Shown: piece after piece, positions 53,875 to 64,000 of the stretch | Layout of the letters: each line of letters begins with the position of its first letter | Numbering within the stretch: position 1 is the first letter of the stretch | Assembly (NCBI GenBank): GCA_021396245.1 | Contig: WNYE01000107.1 | Location: 1-64,000 of the forward strand | Length of the DNA: 64,000 bases | Reading direction: 5' to 3' | Origin: Sporothrix humicola | Taxonomy: Eukaryota > Ascomycota > Sordariomycetes > Ophiostomatales > Ophiostomataceae | Notes under the pieces: model-generated | The model's input: only the letters and a program-made list of their open reading frames with translations | What the model was told of the DNA's origin: nothing | The model's database searches: none | Program-made: the position numbers and the translations under genes

Positions 53875-54879
53875 TCACTGCTCTCCTTGGCACAAGAAAT
53901 AGTTCACAGCTTCTCTGTAGTCGTTCCCGGCCTTCAACTCCTCCTTGAATTCCCCCACGAGAGGCCCAGGGAGGGTTGTCCGAGATTCCCAATGTTTCGG
54001 AAGCCATCCAGCCATGCTCCAATCGATGATAGCCACAATACGCAGTGTAGGGAGAGGGTTGTGTTGATCCGGTAAGAACTCGACAAGGACGTTGCCCCAA
54101 TGGAGATCTCCGTGGGTCAGAACAACGGGCATGTCGTCGTCAAGCCGGGCTCGATATTTGGCAATTCTCTTCTTTTCGGCCTCGTCGGAAACATTGGCAA
54201 TTGTTGGAGATTTCCCATATTCATTTGCCAGCCAGTCGTGATATTCTGCAACACTTGTAAACGGCCCTGGGAAAGGCGTCGAGCTGTTGATAAACCCCCA
54301 GTTGCGAAGAGGCCCCCCGTTGACGTGGCCTAAGAAATATATCGGATTAGTGGTCATGATCAATATATCTCATTTTCTGTATTTTTTTTTTCTTTTTTTT
54401 TTCTATTTTCGAGAGAGTGTAGGCTTACCAACAAACGGAATAGTCGAAACAAGAGACTGTGGGACCTTTTGCAGGGCACGAATCATGGGTCCAGCCAGTT
54501 CCTTCACCTTTCCAATGGAGATCGGTATACCTTCTATGAGCTCCATGTATATAAAAGTCTGCCGCCTGTCGCGGCGCCACGCGTAAATTTCAGGAACAGG
54601 AACCTCTGGACAATGCTTCCGTACGAACAGCATGCAGTGTGCCTCAGAAACAGACACATGATGGCCAAACTTGACGGCCAGATTCAAGTCGTGGTAGATC
54701 CGTACCGAAGGGCGAAGAAACGGCTTGCAGTCATCCTTGTCTTCCTTTGCGTACAGAATGCGCACTTCATCGGGTGTGGGTAGCTTGTTGAACCCGATTC
54801 TTTCAAAGCTCGAGCCGGGGACATTGTAGTTGTCCACAAATGGGAACTCAAACTGGTCTTGGGGTGGAGGTGTAGTCAT
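53875..54879 (-). CDS. aminoglycoside phosphotransferase-like kinase
   Basis: Exons 54879-54429 and 54329-53875 (GTAAGC donor, CTTAG acceptor, 99-nt A/T-rich intron) give 301 residues. The APH family (PF01636) signature is clear: HGDLHWGNVLV at 223-233 with catalytic Asp225 and Asn230, and IIDWSMAG with metal-binding Asp253. Upstream, LAVKFGHHVSVSEAHCMLFVRK and PVPEIYAWRRD fit the N-lobe, and YMELIEGIPI is the hinge. Fungi hold many such paralogues; most are thought to phosphorylate small metabolites rather than give drug resistance, and none in this subgroup has a substrate I can name. The ATG at 54879 is the first in frame. Confidence 0.92.
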
Positions 54880-55646
54880 TGTGCCGTCGTCTTTGTGCCT
54901 TTTTTGTCTCCTTATGATGAGAGAGGATATAAAAGAATAGGAAATTATATAACAATTTGACTACTCTTGGTATCGAAGCAAACATAGTTAAATAGTTTTG
55001 CAAGGATATGGTGTGCTTGATTCACGTCAGGGCTGGTCTTAATCTAGTCGTAAGTGAATTCGCCCGTCCTTACTTTTTTTTTTTTTTTAGGACGGTATTA
55101 TTATGTTAGCTGTAGCTATTGCGTCTTCACTCTATATCCTTTTTTTACTTTTCAGAATTTTGTACTGTTTTATTTTTATTTCCCTTTTTCTCATGTTTTG
55201 TAATAATAATAATAAAATAAAATAAAAAAACAATTAACAAAAGTGACGGCAATAATCATACGCATACAGTTTAAACATTTTATTTGAACTTGTCACTCCC
55301 CGAACTAACAATTTCGAAAATGAAACAGCAAATAAAATATTTCTTCCGTATTCGTACAATAATGATATGCCTGATTTGGAAAGAGTGAGGACGTATTCTT
55401 GTGTAGCTGCTTGATTGGGTAAATATCTCCGAGGCTGTATGGCAAATGGAATAAATTGCCAAATGTACCGTAAAGGCAATAAGTACGGCCAAGGCCATTA
55501 AAACAGCCAGAGTGTATTTCTGATACACGTACAATCTGGCATTATTGAATTACGTAGGGAAAGGAAGTCCACGGGAGAGATATTTCGGTCAAGAGCTGCC
55601 AATGGGTAGGCGACAATTTTGCAATGCGACCTACATCCTCGCCAAC
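54880..55646. other. divergent AT-rich intergenic region
   Basis: It lies between the divergent APH-like and SET genes. It is A/T-rich (about 54950-55500), with T runs and an AATAATAATAAAATAAAATAA stretch near 55204. Short minus-strand frames around 55234-55534 have no domain. Confidence 0.6.
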
Positions 55647-57305
55647 ATGTCACGATTTACGATTGCAGCAATGGCCGTTGCATGGTTTGGTGCGCTGGTT
55701 GTACTGGCCATCTTTACAGCCAATGGAAACAGCAGCAAGGCGCCAAAGGGAGCGACAGAACCACCGCCTGTCGCCAGTGCATTCACTCTCAATGTGACGA
55801 CGGACATACAAACAACAGGCACGTGTCGATGGAATACTGGATCCAACGGAATACCACTCGTTCTGTCGACAAACGGCATTGCCGACAGGGAATTGGACGT
55901 CGAGGCAAGATGTCCAACTGTTATCAACGAATTTACGGCATCGGCCTACGAACGCTGGGCACCCTGGACACATCGACCGGTATGCACCGAAGCCAACCGC
56001 ACAGGGTCTCGAGGCCAAATTGTCAAGCTGCGGCAGTACTGCGTGTTCACCGATGCCACCTTTCGGGGCGGACGTGGCATAAGTGTTATTGCGGCACCAC
56101 ACGCAGCTGCTGCCATGGCTTCGGCCCTCGACGACAGCGGCATCCCTGCCCGCCTACGCGATCACCCTTCCACGCCTCTGGACGGCGATGTTTCGCTCGA
56201 GCATGGCCCTGTGGAGGCGACAAAAGGGAGACAGAACGCGTTTGGTGTTCAGGATATACAAGGGCGCGGGAAAGGTGTCGTGGCGGCTCGGCGAATTCGG
56301 CGTGGGGAGGTCGTGTTTGTCGATTATGTGACCGTGCTGTCGCAAAACTCGTTCACTGCCAACGATGGCAGCGGCAATAACGAGTGGGGAGATGGCAGCG
56401 AGTTTTATGGCGACGCCGAGCAAGATCAGATCATGCAGCTGCTGCAGGTGGCCGTCTTGCAGCTTCCAGAGACGCAGCAGAGACGAGTCCATGCGCTGGC
56501 CCACAGCCTGGGCGGCGAGCGAGTCCGCGACATCTTGCGGACCAATGTGTTTGGCGGCATCACGATTGCTGGCGCGTCGTATATTGGGCTGTTCCCGTTG
56601 GGTTCTCGTGCCAACCACCACTGCCAGCCAAAGTGAGTTTTATCCGTCGGTGGTTGCGTCTCTTCTCAATGCAAGGACTAAAACTGACATCCACAGCACA
56701 TATTGGCGGTACACGCCGGGGTATATGTCGCAGGAGGTGATTGCCATGCGCGATATCGAGCCGGGCGAGGAGGTGACGCACAGCTGTAAGTAGACTGCTC
56801 CCAAAGGATGAAGTGACCGCAGAAGCTAACACTTGGAGACATCCCTCTTGGAATGGTCCACGACGACCGCCAGGCAAAGATGCGCGACTGGGGCTTCAAC
56901 TGCTCTTGTAGCCTGTGCACTGCGACAGAAGCCAAGCGCCGCCTTGCCGACCAGCGCCGTCGCCGGTTGCTGGCCATCCACACCGAGCTGGCTGCTTTTA
57001 ATAATGGACAGGACGACCCATCTTCGACGACCGAGATGGATCGAGGTGCTAAGCGTCTCGGAGAGGCTGTTGATGAGATGCTCTTCCTCATCGAGAAAGA
57101 ACAGGCCTGGCCGCTGCTCTGTGACTACTACCCGGCCGTCACACGGGCATACCTGGCCATTGACGACACGACGGATGCACGCAAGTATTGGAAAGAGTCG
57201 GAGGCAGCGTGGCTGCAGTATGGCGGTGAGCAGCACGATTTCGCGGACGAACTCAAAGTGTTGGCGAGGGATATCGAGATGAGGGAGGTTCAGCTCAGAG
57301 CGTGA
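55647..57305 (+). CDS. SET-domain protein with N-terminal membrane anchor
   Basis: Exons 55647-56632, 56697-56785 and 56839-57305 give 513 residues. The frame opens at 55545, but the ATG at 55647 begins MSRFTIAAMAVAWFGALVVL, a clear signal peptide or anchor (residues 7-25). The SET core runs from about FGVQDIQGRGKGVVAARRI through RANHHCQPN (323-329), the NHxCxPN motif, to GEEVTHSY (ends at Tyr359), and is followed by post-SET cysteines NCSCSLC (380-385). The two introns (GTGAGT and GTAAGT donors) restore both motifs exactly. Residues 60-190 are a Cys-containing region not found in histone methylases. The combination of SET with a secretory-type N-terminus suggests an ER or lumenal place, not a chromatin one. 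Target unknown. Confidence 0.88.
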
Positions 57306-59011
57306 GATAATCAAAGATGTCGATGCTCATGGAAATTCTTGGAAATAATATTTAATGATGTTGAACATGAGGGGAATGATTGGCTCCATTGATCCCTAAA
57401 AGCCGGCTCTTCTCCGGACTCGTTTTTTTTTTGAACTCGGCACACGGCACCGGCCATCGGACTTTGCTTGGCCAGATTGCGTGTTTCGTAAGTAGCATAT
57501 CAAGCGGCCTCCATTGGCTCTGGGTCGCCTCTCATTGACCATCGTCATCAACAAGTTTGTTTGTTGGCAGACATGTGTAGGGCTGAACGTGAGAAGTTAA
57601 GAAATGTAAAAAGTGGAAAAGGGGTATGTGACATGGCCGGGTCTTTAGCAGGGAATAAATCTTAAAAATGAGGACCCAGTAAATAAGACGGCGACCAGAG
57701 CCATGCCGACATTGGATGGAAAACGAGATGCACCTGGTCAGACTGCAGAACAAGTCATGGTTGAGAACGTGGATCGCCGAGGAAGACGTCAAGATGGCGA
57801 AGCAAAAAACATGTAAGACGGGGGAACGATTCGACGGCTTCTCTTGGTGTCAGGAACAGGGCAAGCGTCGTCGTAATCGACACAACTCAAACGGCAGACG
57901 ATCGGAGGGACTGCCGGAGGTGTGGCCGACAAGGCGAAATGCCAGGCTGAAAGGGTGGGCTGGACAATGACAAATGGTGGGAATGGATTCAATGGAGAGA
58001 AGAGATTCGAAGGAGGTTGATCGTTTGGGCAGTTCGTGTCGAATGTGGAACGCTCTTTCCTCTGCTTGCTGACAGTTTGGTCCCCATATTTGCGGCATGT
58101 GCGACTGGCCAATGACCATCCACGGACACCGCAGGACCCACTCTTCTGGAAAGCTTGTCTAGGATCACATTCGCGCAATCGGCCCCGTTTGGGTTTAGCG
58201 CGCTCGTAGGGCCATCCTGCAGAAACCAAAGCGACCAAAGGGACCACTCTTTTACAGGGCGCTGTTGGCCCTAAAAGTGACGTCGCTCGCGGTTGCCGGC
58301 GTGGCGGAGCCACCGATGCCTCGCAATCGCATTTCAGTGGGAAAGGGAAGAAACGTCCAGCAACAACCTCACCACTGCAATTTGATCTCGGCGAAATCGA
58401 CAGAACGTCCGTGGGCCGATGCTTTGCGAAAACGACACTCGAGCTTCTAGGCAGAAAGATTCAAGATCTCCACGGTCCCTCATACCTATAATGAGCCGTC
58501 CAGAAGCTTCCTCTTTCGGCCGCTGACAGCTTGAGGTTTTCTGAGATCGAAAATCACGACTTCATAACTCGCACCTTTTCACATATCACGACCCCATCGC
58601 CTCTCTCATAAGGCCTCATACGTGCAGTCGATATCCTCGAATACACATTGGCATCACTGAGCTAGCGTGCCATCCAAGTCTGCAACGCAGGCACGCCGCT
58701 TCGGCATTTGGTCAATATCACATAATCTGGCACATCGCCTCGGCCTAGACCTCGCTCATCCAGCCTCGTCCTTTCAGCTTCTGCAGAAACGAACCGGAAC
58801 GAGCCCGCGTCGCTCGCACAATTTAACCTTTTTGGAAAGCCACAGAGCGATTCTTGCAGCCCTCTGCTCCTTTCTGGGCCCTCTTTGATCCGCTGCCATT
58901 CGCCATTGTCTTTCGTATTCTTCTCCTCTCCCCCCCTTTCTTCCATTCTTGGCCTTGGCTGCGCCTGTGTAGAAAACCCACCCCCCTTGTTCCTCCAACT
59001 GTAGCGCCAAT
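57306..59011. other. intergenic region upstream of Zn2Cys6 gene
   Basis: About 1.7 kb. The last 350 bases are C/T-rich and probably leader. A minus-strand frame at 57789-58313 has no domain or splice logic and is left out. Confidence 0.55.
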
Positions 59012-61361
59012 ATGGTTGGTGTTCCAGGCCGGTCTAAGGGTTGCAATACCTGTATCCAGCGGAAAGTGAAGGTGAGTTTCCTGTTCCGTTTCCTCTTTCT
59101 TTTCCATATATGCCCATCACTCTTCTTCCTTTGCACACTCTTCCATCTCAGGCTCCCCTACTCACAACGATCTTCAGTGCGATGGCGGCCAACCTGCATG
59201 CGGCAACTGCCGCAAGTCCAACCGTCTATGCACGGGCTACAAGCGGCCTGTTGCGTTTGTCATGTCGTCAAACGTGAATCTCGCCACAGATACCATCGAA
59301 GACGCAGAAAGCGGCACGATCACGACCCAAGGCCGCTGGCGGAAGCGTGTGCGCAAGACACCCAAAGCCCTGGCCCAGGATCCGAAGCCGAAACAGCCGC
59401 AAGCACCATCAACGCCAACATATGCGGCCGCTGCCATTGGCGAGCTGGCCGAGAGCTCATCCTTGGCCGCAAGCCGCTCTCAAGGCACAACTCGGGCCAT
59501 CGATGCCGTCGACCTGTCTACCACTGTTTCGCAGTCCGATATCAAGCGCTACTGGAAGCAGTACATCTACCACGACACAGACGAAGAAGACGAAGCTACC
59601 GACAAAGGGCACAAAAATAATGCCAAAAACAAGGCGAAGCTCAAGAAGCAGCTCGTACCCACAAGACGAGCACCGATGACCGTTGAGACTTTGAGCCAGG
59701 TCATCTCCATCCTCGAGTCGAGCGCCAATGTTGCACTGCTTGACTTTGCCTCTCCCATGGCACTGTCAAACTCTGCCGCCGCGGCAACAGCGGGAGATTT
59801 CACCTTGGCTGGCATGAGCGGGTGGCCTGTCGGATCTCCGTTCGTGCAGCATGTTAGCTCTGACGCTGCCTGGCGCGAGCAGCTCTTCCCCATGTTCCTC
59901 AGTTTCCATCTCCCCACCGAGCTTATCAGCGGCTGCAAGACCACGACAAAGACTCTCCGCTCGCGCAACTGGCTGCTCAACCTTAGCGACACCTCGCTCG
60001 ATGGAGCACCCGCTCTCGAATCGGCCATGACTGCACTTTGTATGGCCCGTGTCGGCCGTCGAAGCAACAACATGGCCCTCGTCCAACACAGTCTGCGTCT
60101 CTACACCAAGGGCCTGCGCCAGCTACAGGATGCTATCCACGACCCTTCCACACAGCTGGCCGATCAGACTCTGGCAGCATGTGTGGCGTTCTCCCTGTAC
60201 GAAGTCGCCGAATGTCCATCGCGCCATCTCAATGGCTACTACTCGCACCACACCGGTGGTCTGGCTTTGCTTAAGATGCGCGGGCCCGACGCCCATATCA
60301 CGCCGCTGGGCCACTCCCTGTTCGTCTTTATGCGTGTCCAACAGTTCATCTATGCGCTGCTGACGCGCAAGGCCAGCTTTTTGTGCGAGCCCGATTGGAC
60401 CAACCGGCCATGGCAGACGGCCGCCAAGGACCCCCAGGACAAATTCATGGACCAGATGTACTGCATCCCTGTGCTGCTGGAGCAGACCGACAAGCTGACC
60501 GAGGCACAAAAGAGAATTGGCACTGAGGCCGTCATTCGCGGCTTCTGGGATATTATCGGCCAGTACCATGCCATCTACCGTTGCCTCATGGGCTGGCACA
60601 AGGATCTCCAGTCTATTGTAGCGGGACCGCTGTACTGGCCAGAGCTGTCGACGATCCCATGCCCCGTGTTTGACTCCACCGAACGCGGCCGGCCCTTCCC
60701 GGTTGCCTTCCACTTCCCAGCCTTCTCCATCGGCCAGTCGGTCACTCTGTTCTGGGTCATTTCCCTCATGATCAACCAGCAGGTGCACTCGCTCTATAAC
60801 CGCATCATCAAGCTGCAGTCGTCGCCAGACTACATGGCCAGTCCACCTCGGGCTCCTATGCCTGGGGACGATCCGTTGGCGGCTGCGTCTGTCCTCGTCA
60901 ACAACTGGTCTGGGTTGACCTCACCCTCTCCAGAACCGACTGCTGGTGCATCTCCATCGTCCTCAACTTCGGCCAATACACCAGGCTCGAACGACGGAAG
61001 CGCCACGTCTTCCTCGTCGGAAGGCCCATCTCCACTCGGCGAATTCCCGCCTTCCATCCCGGAAATGCAGGCCGCCGCCGAAGAAGCCCTGAACACGATG
61101 CGCTCTGTCGCCAACAATATTTGCCAGGGTGTCGAATACTTTTTGCAGGAGGAGATGGGCGACGTTGGACCTCTGTCCATGATTCTACCCCTGACAACCT
61201 TGCGCCATGTCATTGCTCGCACAAAGCCTACGAAACGCTGCCCGCAAGGACCTGACGACCGGCCCGCCGAGTTCTCGGACGAGGTCATCTGGGCCGACTT
61301 TTTGATCAACCACATTGGCGCCCGTGGCCAGCAGCTGGCGTATTATCTTGAGGATGATTGA
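59012..61361 (+). CDS. Zn2Cys6 fungal-specific transcription factor
   Basis: Exon 1 (59012-59071) and exon 2 (59178-61361), joined by a 106-nt intron (GTGAGT, CAG), give 747 residues. The binuclear zinc cluster at 11-38 has Cys11, 14, 21, 28, 31 and 38 (C-x2-C-x6-C-x6-C-x2-C-x6-C); the intron falls between Lys20 and Cys21 inside it, as is common. Residues about 200-480 match the fungal_trans_2 regulatory domain (NGYYSHHTGGLALLKMRGP). A Ser/Pro-rich stretch at about 540-600 is probably disordered. It is a nuclear DNA-binding regulator; target genes cannot be told. No pathway genes sit next to it apart from the SET gene upstream and the unrelated gene downstream. Confidence 0.93.
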
Positions 61362-61935
61362 TTGGTGAAGTTGATTTTCGCAGGCGTTTTTTCATTGGTT
61401 AGATGGGAACATGCATGCATCAAACTGAGGGCTTTGCAGGATCTTGCCCTCGTTTACGATTATTATGATTTTCATTGCTTTGTTAAAGGTGCAATATTTT
61501 GGGCTTAGAAAATACACAATAAATAGAAACAACGTCCATAGACAGAGATTTATTACCAAGTTAATCAGGTACGCCGAAATTCAAAAGTAATTAAACGTAA
61601 TTGACAGACTCAAACCGTTGGATGTACCTGGTGCCTTTTTTCCAGTGGCGATCTACAGCGCAGGTAAGCGCCACACTAACACCTGCAGGGCACCCTCACC
61701 GCCTTTTTACAGCCCTATCCCCGCGTGGCAGAATCAGCCCAGCTCCCGTGTGTGGAAGATGGACACGACGAGGTAAACATACTTCATGACGCAGCTTCTC
61801 GGGCCTCTTTCCCTCAACATGATGGAATATGTGGCTATATTTACTCGAATAGCATTATATAATCTTTGATATCACTCAGAAGCATACGCATTGAAAAAAT
61901 CTCACAACGTTGCGCAAAAACCCGACACCGACGAG
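61362..61935. other. short intergenic region
   Basis: About 570 bp. The first 150 are A/T-rich 3' sequence, and the rest is promoter and leader of the next gene. Nothing else is seen. Confidence 0.6.
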
Positions 61936-64000
61936 ATGGCCGGCAACAAGAAGAAAAAGAAGGCTGTAGCTTCATCTAAAACAGCTGACAAGACCGACGA
62001 TGATAACCAGAAACCGGACTCAAAGGCTTCGACCATCCCGAAATCATCATCCGAAGTTGCCAAAGCCTCCAGCTCCTCAAAAAGCCCTGAGAAGCTAGCA
62101 AAGGCTGTTCCTGCCAAAGCTTCAGTAGTTACGGATTTGGCAGCTGCGTTTGCAAAACAGGCGTTCGCGCCTTCCTTGAAAATCAGTCGAAACAAGTACG
62201 ATCATCTAGATCGGGGATTTTTACCTAAATTAGACACAATCTGATATTTTGTACTAACTTCATATTTTACTCTCACCAGACACTGGCGCTACGTGTCCGA
62301 GTACAGCGGTCCATGGCTGACATACACTGTCACAGTCACCAAGACACTCACCTGGACAAATTACACCAAGACACTGCCTCGCTATGTCGACAATGGCCTC
62401 TGTTTCGACCTCCTGCGTGTACGAGAAATGATCGACAAGGCTGTTCATCTGTCGGTTGGGGCAACAAATGGCGTCATGCCTTCTGGCCCTGGCAGTGCTC
62501 AGACAGCCGATGGCCGCGGCCCGCAAATGTCCGCATTACGGCGCCACCGGCTCCGTGTTGAGGCCATTCATCATTTGGCGGAGGCATATGCTCTCGACGA
62601 AATTGCGGCGAGTCTGCTTGTCATGCAAAATTCCTCAGCCCTCGATAGCCTTCCGAGACTCGTGTTGGAGCGTGCACCCGACAACCAGAACGCCCACTAC
62701 GTCCACTTCTTCCATGAAAAGATCCCGAACCAGCAGCTGCTTCAGACAACTCATCCTGAGATGCTCGATTCTGCTGTCGAGGGTGATCCAAGAAGGCCAG
62801 GAGTATGGCGGACCCGTGGTGTTGTGCGCATGATGAAAGACGATTTTGAGGGAGCTGTGGCCGATCTGACCGAATCCTTGCGTTTGCTACGAATCAACGA
62901 GCTAGCAATCAACAACAAGCGGAGGATAATGGCGGAAGAGGCAGCAAAGGAGGCGACAAAGGTCGATGGTGGCTCTGCCACTACTCATACGGACGAGGCA
63001 AATCACGACACAGGCGACGGAACACATCCACCAAATAACACACAGGGGAGGCTCGGCATGTCTAGCGCTGACATGCAAGTCCGTTTCCAGCGTGCCCAAG
63101 CTTACCTTGCGATGGCCTGCCAGTGCATATATGCAGCTTTGGGCCCAGAGTGGGTAAAGCATGGAAAGAGGGAACTTCGTGCAAACCAAATGGCTGCCCG
63201 AGATAAGGCACAGGAAGCGAAGGAGAGGGAGGAAGCAAAGACAGAACTGGTGGAAAAAGACGACGATGTGCCTGACGACAATGTCGAGAATAACGACAAC
63301 GATAACGGCAATGATGATGATGACGATGACGATGACGATAATCAAGGCGGTGCCACTCTGCGAGGTGGCGAGCATCTTCATGAATCGGAACCACAAGCAC
63401 CAAATAATGATACCCACACGTTTGACGAGAGCAAGGATGATGAACAAACGAAAGAGCAACGGAAGGAACAGCTACGAATCAAGAGACAGATGAGAATGTA
63501 CGCCAAGCGCGCCATTCGTGATTTTCTCAGCTTTTTATCAACCTTGGGCTACACGCCGAATATTGCCATCCACACGGGCGAGGACTTCGTTCGCAGAGTT
63601 ATACAGATGGCTGTGAGTCGAGGAAACGGCGCATCATCAACCTGGCTCTTGAGCCATGGCATGGCCATGATGAAAGACTTCAAGGCGCAGAGGGAGCAGC
63701 AGCCACACGCTACACTGCCTGACCCTCCCAACGTGATGGATGACGACTCAGCCATTGATTTGCCGATGAGTGCTCTTCTTGATGGATCACCAATACCTGA
63801 ACTGCCTGCATACCCCCGAGAGATCAAGACAAAATCTACCACGTCATCGACTGAAACGGAGACCGACGCCGTAGAAGACAAGCCCAATACACTTCCCACG
63901 GCAGAAGCGGCAACCTTCCACCCTTTGTTATCAAATGCATTGCATTCTTTGCTTCTCTGCCATTGCTTGACATTGACGCCACCGTCGGAGCTCATGAGGA
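61936..64000 (+). CDS. conserved fungal protein, helical repeat-like, 3' end outside window
   Basis: Exon 1 (61936-62195) joins exon 2 (62280 to beyond the window) over an 84-nt intron (GTACGA donor, GTACTAAC branch, CACCAG). The frame then stays open to base 64000, at least 660 residues. I start at MAGNKKKKK; an in-frame ATG at 61891 adds 15 residues. The junction gives SRNKHWRYVSEYSGPWLTY, text I associate with a conserved but unnamed fungal family. Later parts are YVHFFHEKIPN, FEGAVADLTESLRL (reads like a TPR helix pair), QVRFQRAQAYLAMAC, an Asp run near residue 435, and AKRAIRDFLSFLSTLGY. A TPR-like scaffold is a guess. Only the start of the gene can be described. Confidence 0.8.

Noticed and set aside
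54880..55560. A/T-rich block suspected to be a RIP-degraded transposon
   Set aside because: No terminal repeats, no transposase remnant and too short; an A/T-rich divergent promoter is the simpler reading.
57789..58313. 174-codon minus-strand frame upstream of the Zn2Cys6 gene
   Set aside because: Pro/Ser/Arg-rich with no domain; overlaps likely promoter sequence of the neighbouring gene.

Overview
The window is nuclear DNA of a filamentous ascomycete (Pezizomycotina, most likely a Sordariomycete; rank below that not decided). The signs are compact genes with short introns of 49 to 240 nt (GTRNGT-type donors, CTAAC or CTGAC branch sites, YAG and some AAG acceptors), pyrimidine-rich leaders, and fungal families such as Zn2Cys6 regulators, Clr5, LaeA-like methyltransferases, DHA2 transporters and fungal annexin C. 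I find 18 well supported protein genes, one weak small gene, and no tRNA, rRNA, CRISPR array or intact transposon. No gene cluster with a single obvious pathway is visible.

Layout. 0.5-10 kb: class II aldolase/adducin-like gene, a single-pass Ser/Thr-rich membrane protein, and a DHA2 MFS transporter on the minus strand. 14-19.4 kb: two small orphan membrane proteins on the plus strand, then two minus-strand genes, a methyltransferase carrying a 24-histidine insertion and a PNPOx-like flavoprotein. 19.4-27.5 kb: about 8 kb without a recognisable gene, ending at a Clr5-domain gene. 29.8-33.4 kb: a six-exon MFS transporter converging on a secreted Ser-rich protein with three D-D/N-G-L/Q-W-H repeats. 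39-45 kb: annexin and a Pro-rich protein with twin C2HC fingers. 47.8-57.3 kb: LaeA-like methyltransferase, PIN-like (auxin efflux carrier family) transporter, alpha/beta-hydrolase, APH-like kinase, and a membrane-anchored SET protein. 59-64 kb: a Zn2Cys6 transcription factor and the 5' part of a conserved fungal protein that runs off the window.

Intron-containing models were assembled by reading splice sites by eye and checking that reading phase is kept across every junction; they were not tested against transcripts. The observations I rate highest are the histidine-rich insertion in the methyltransferase, the twin zinc fingers each split by a phase-0 intron at exactly the same residue, and the W-H repeat secreted protein. 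I did not find a clear new multi-gene system.
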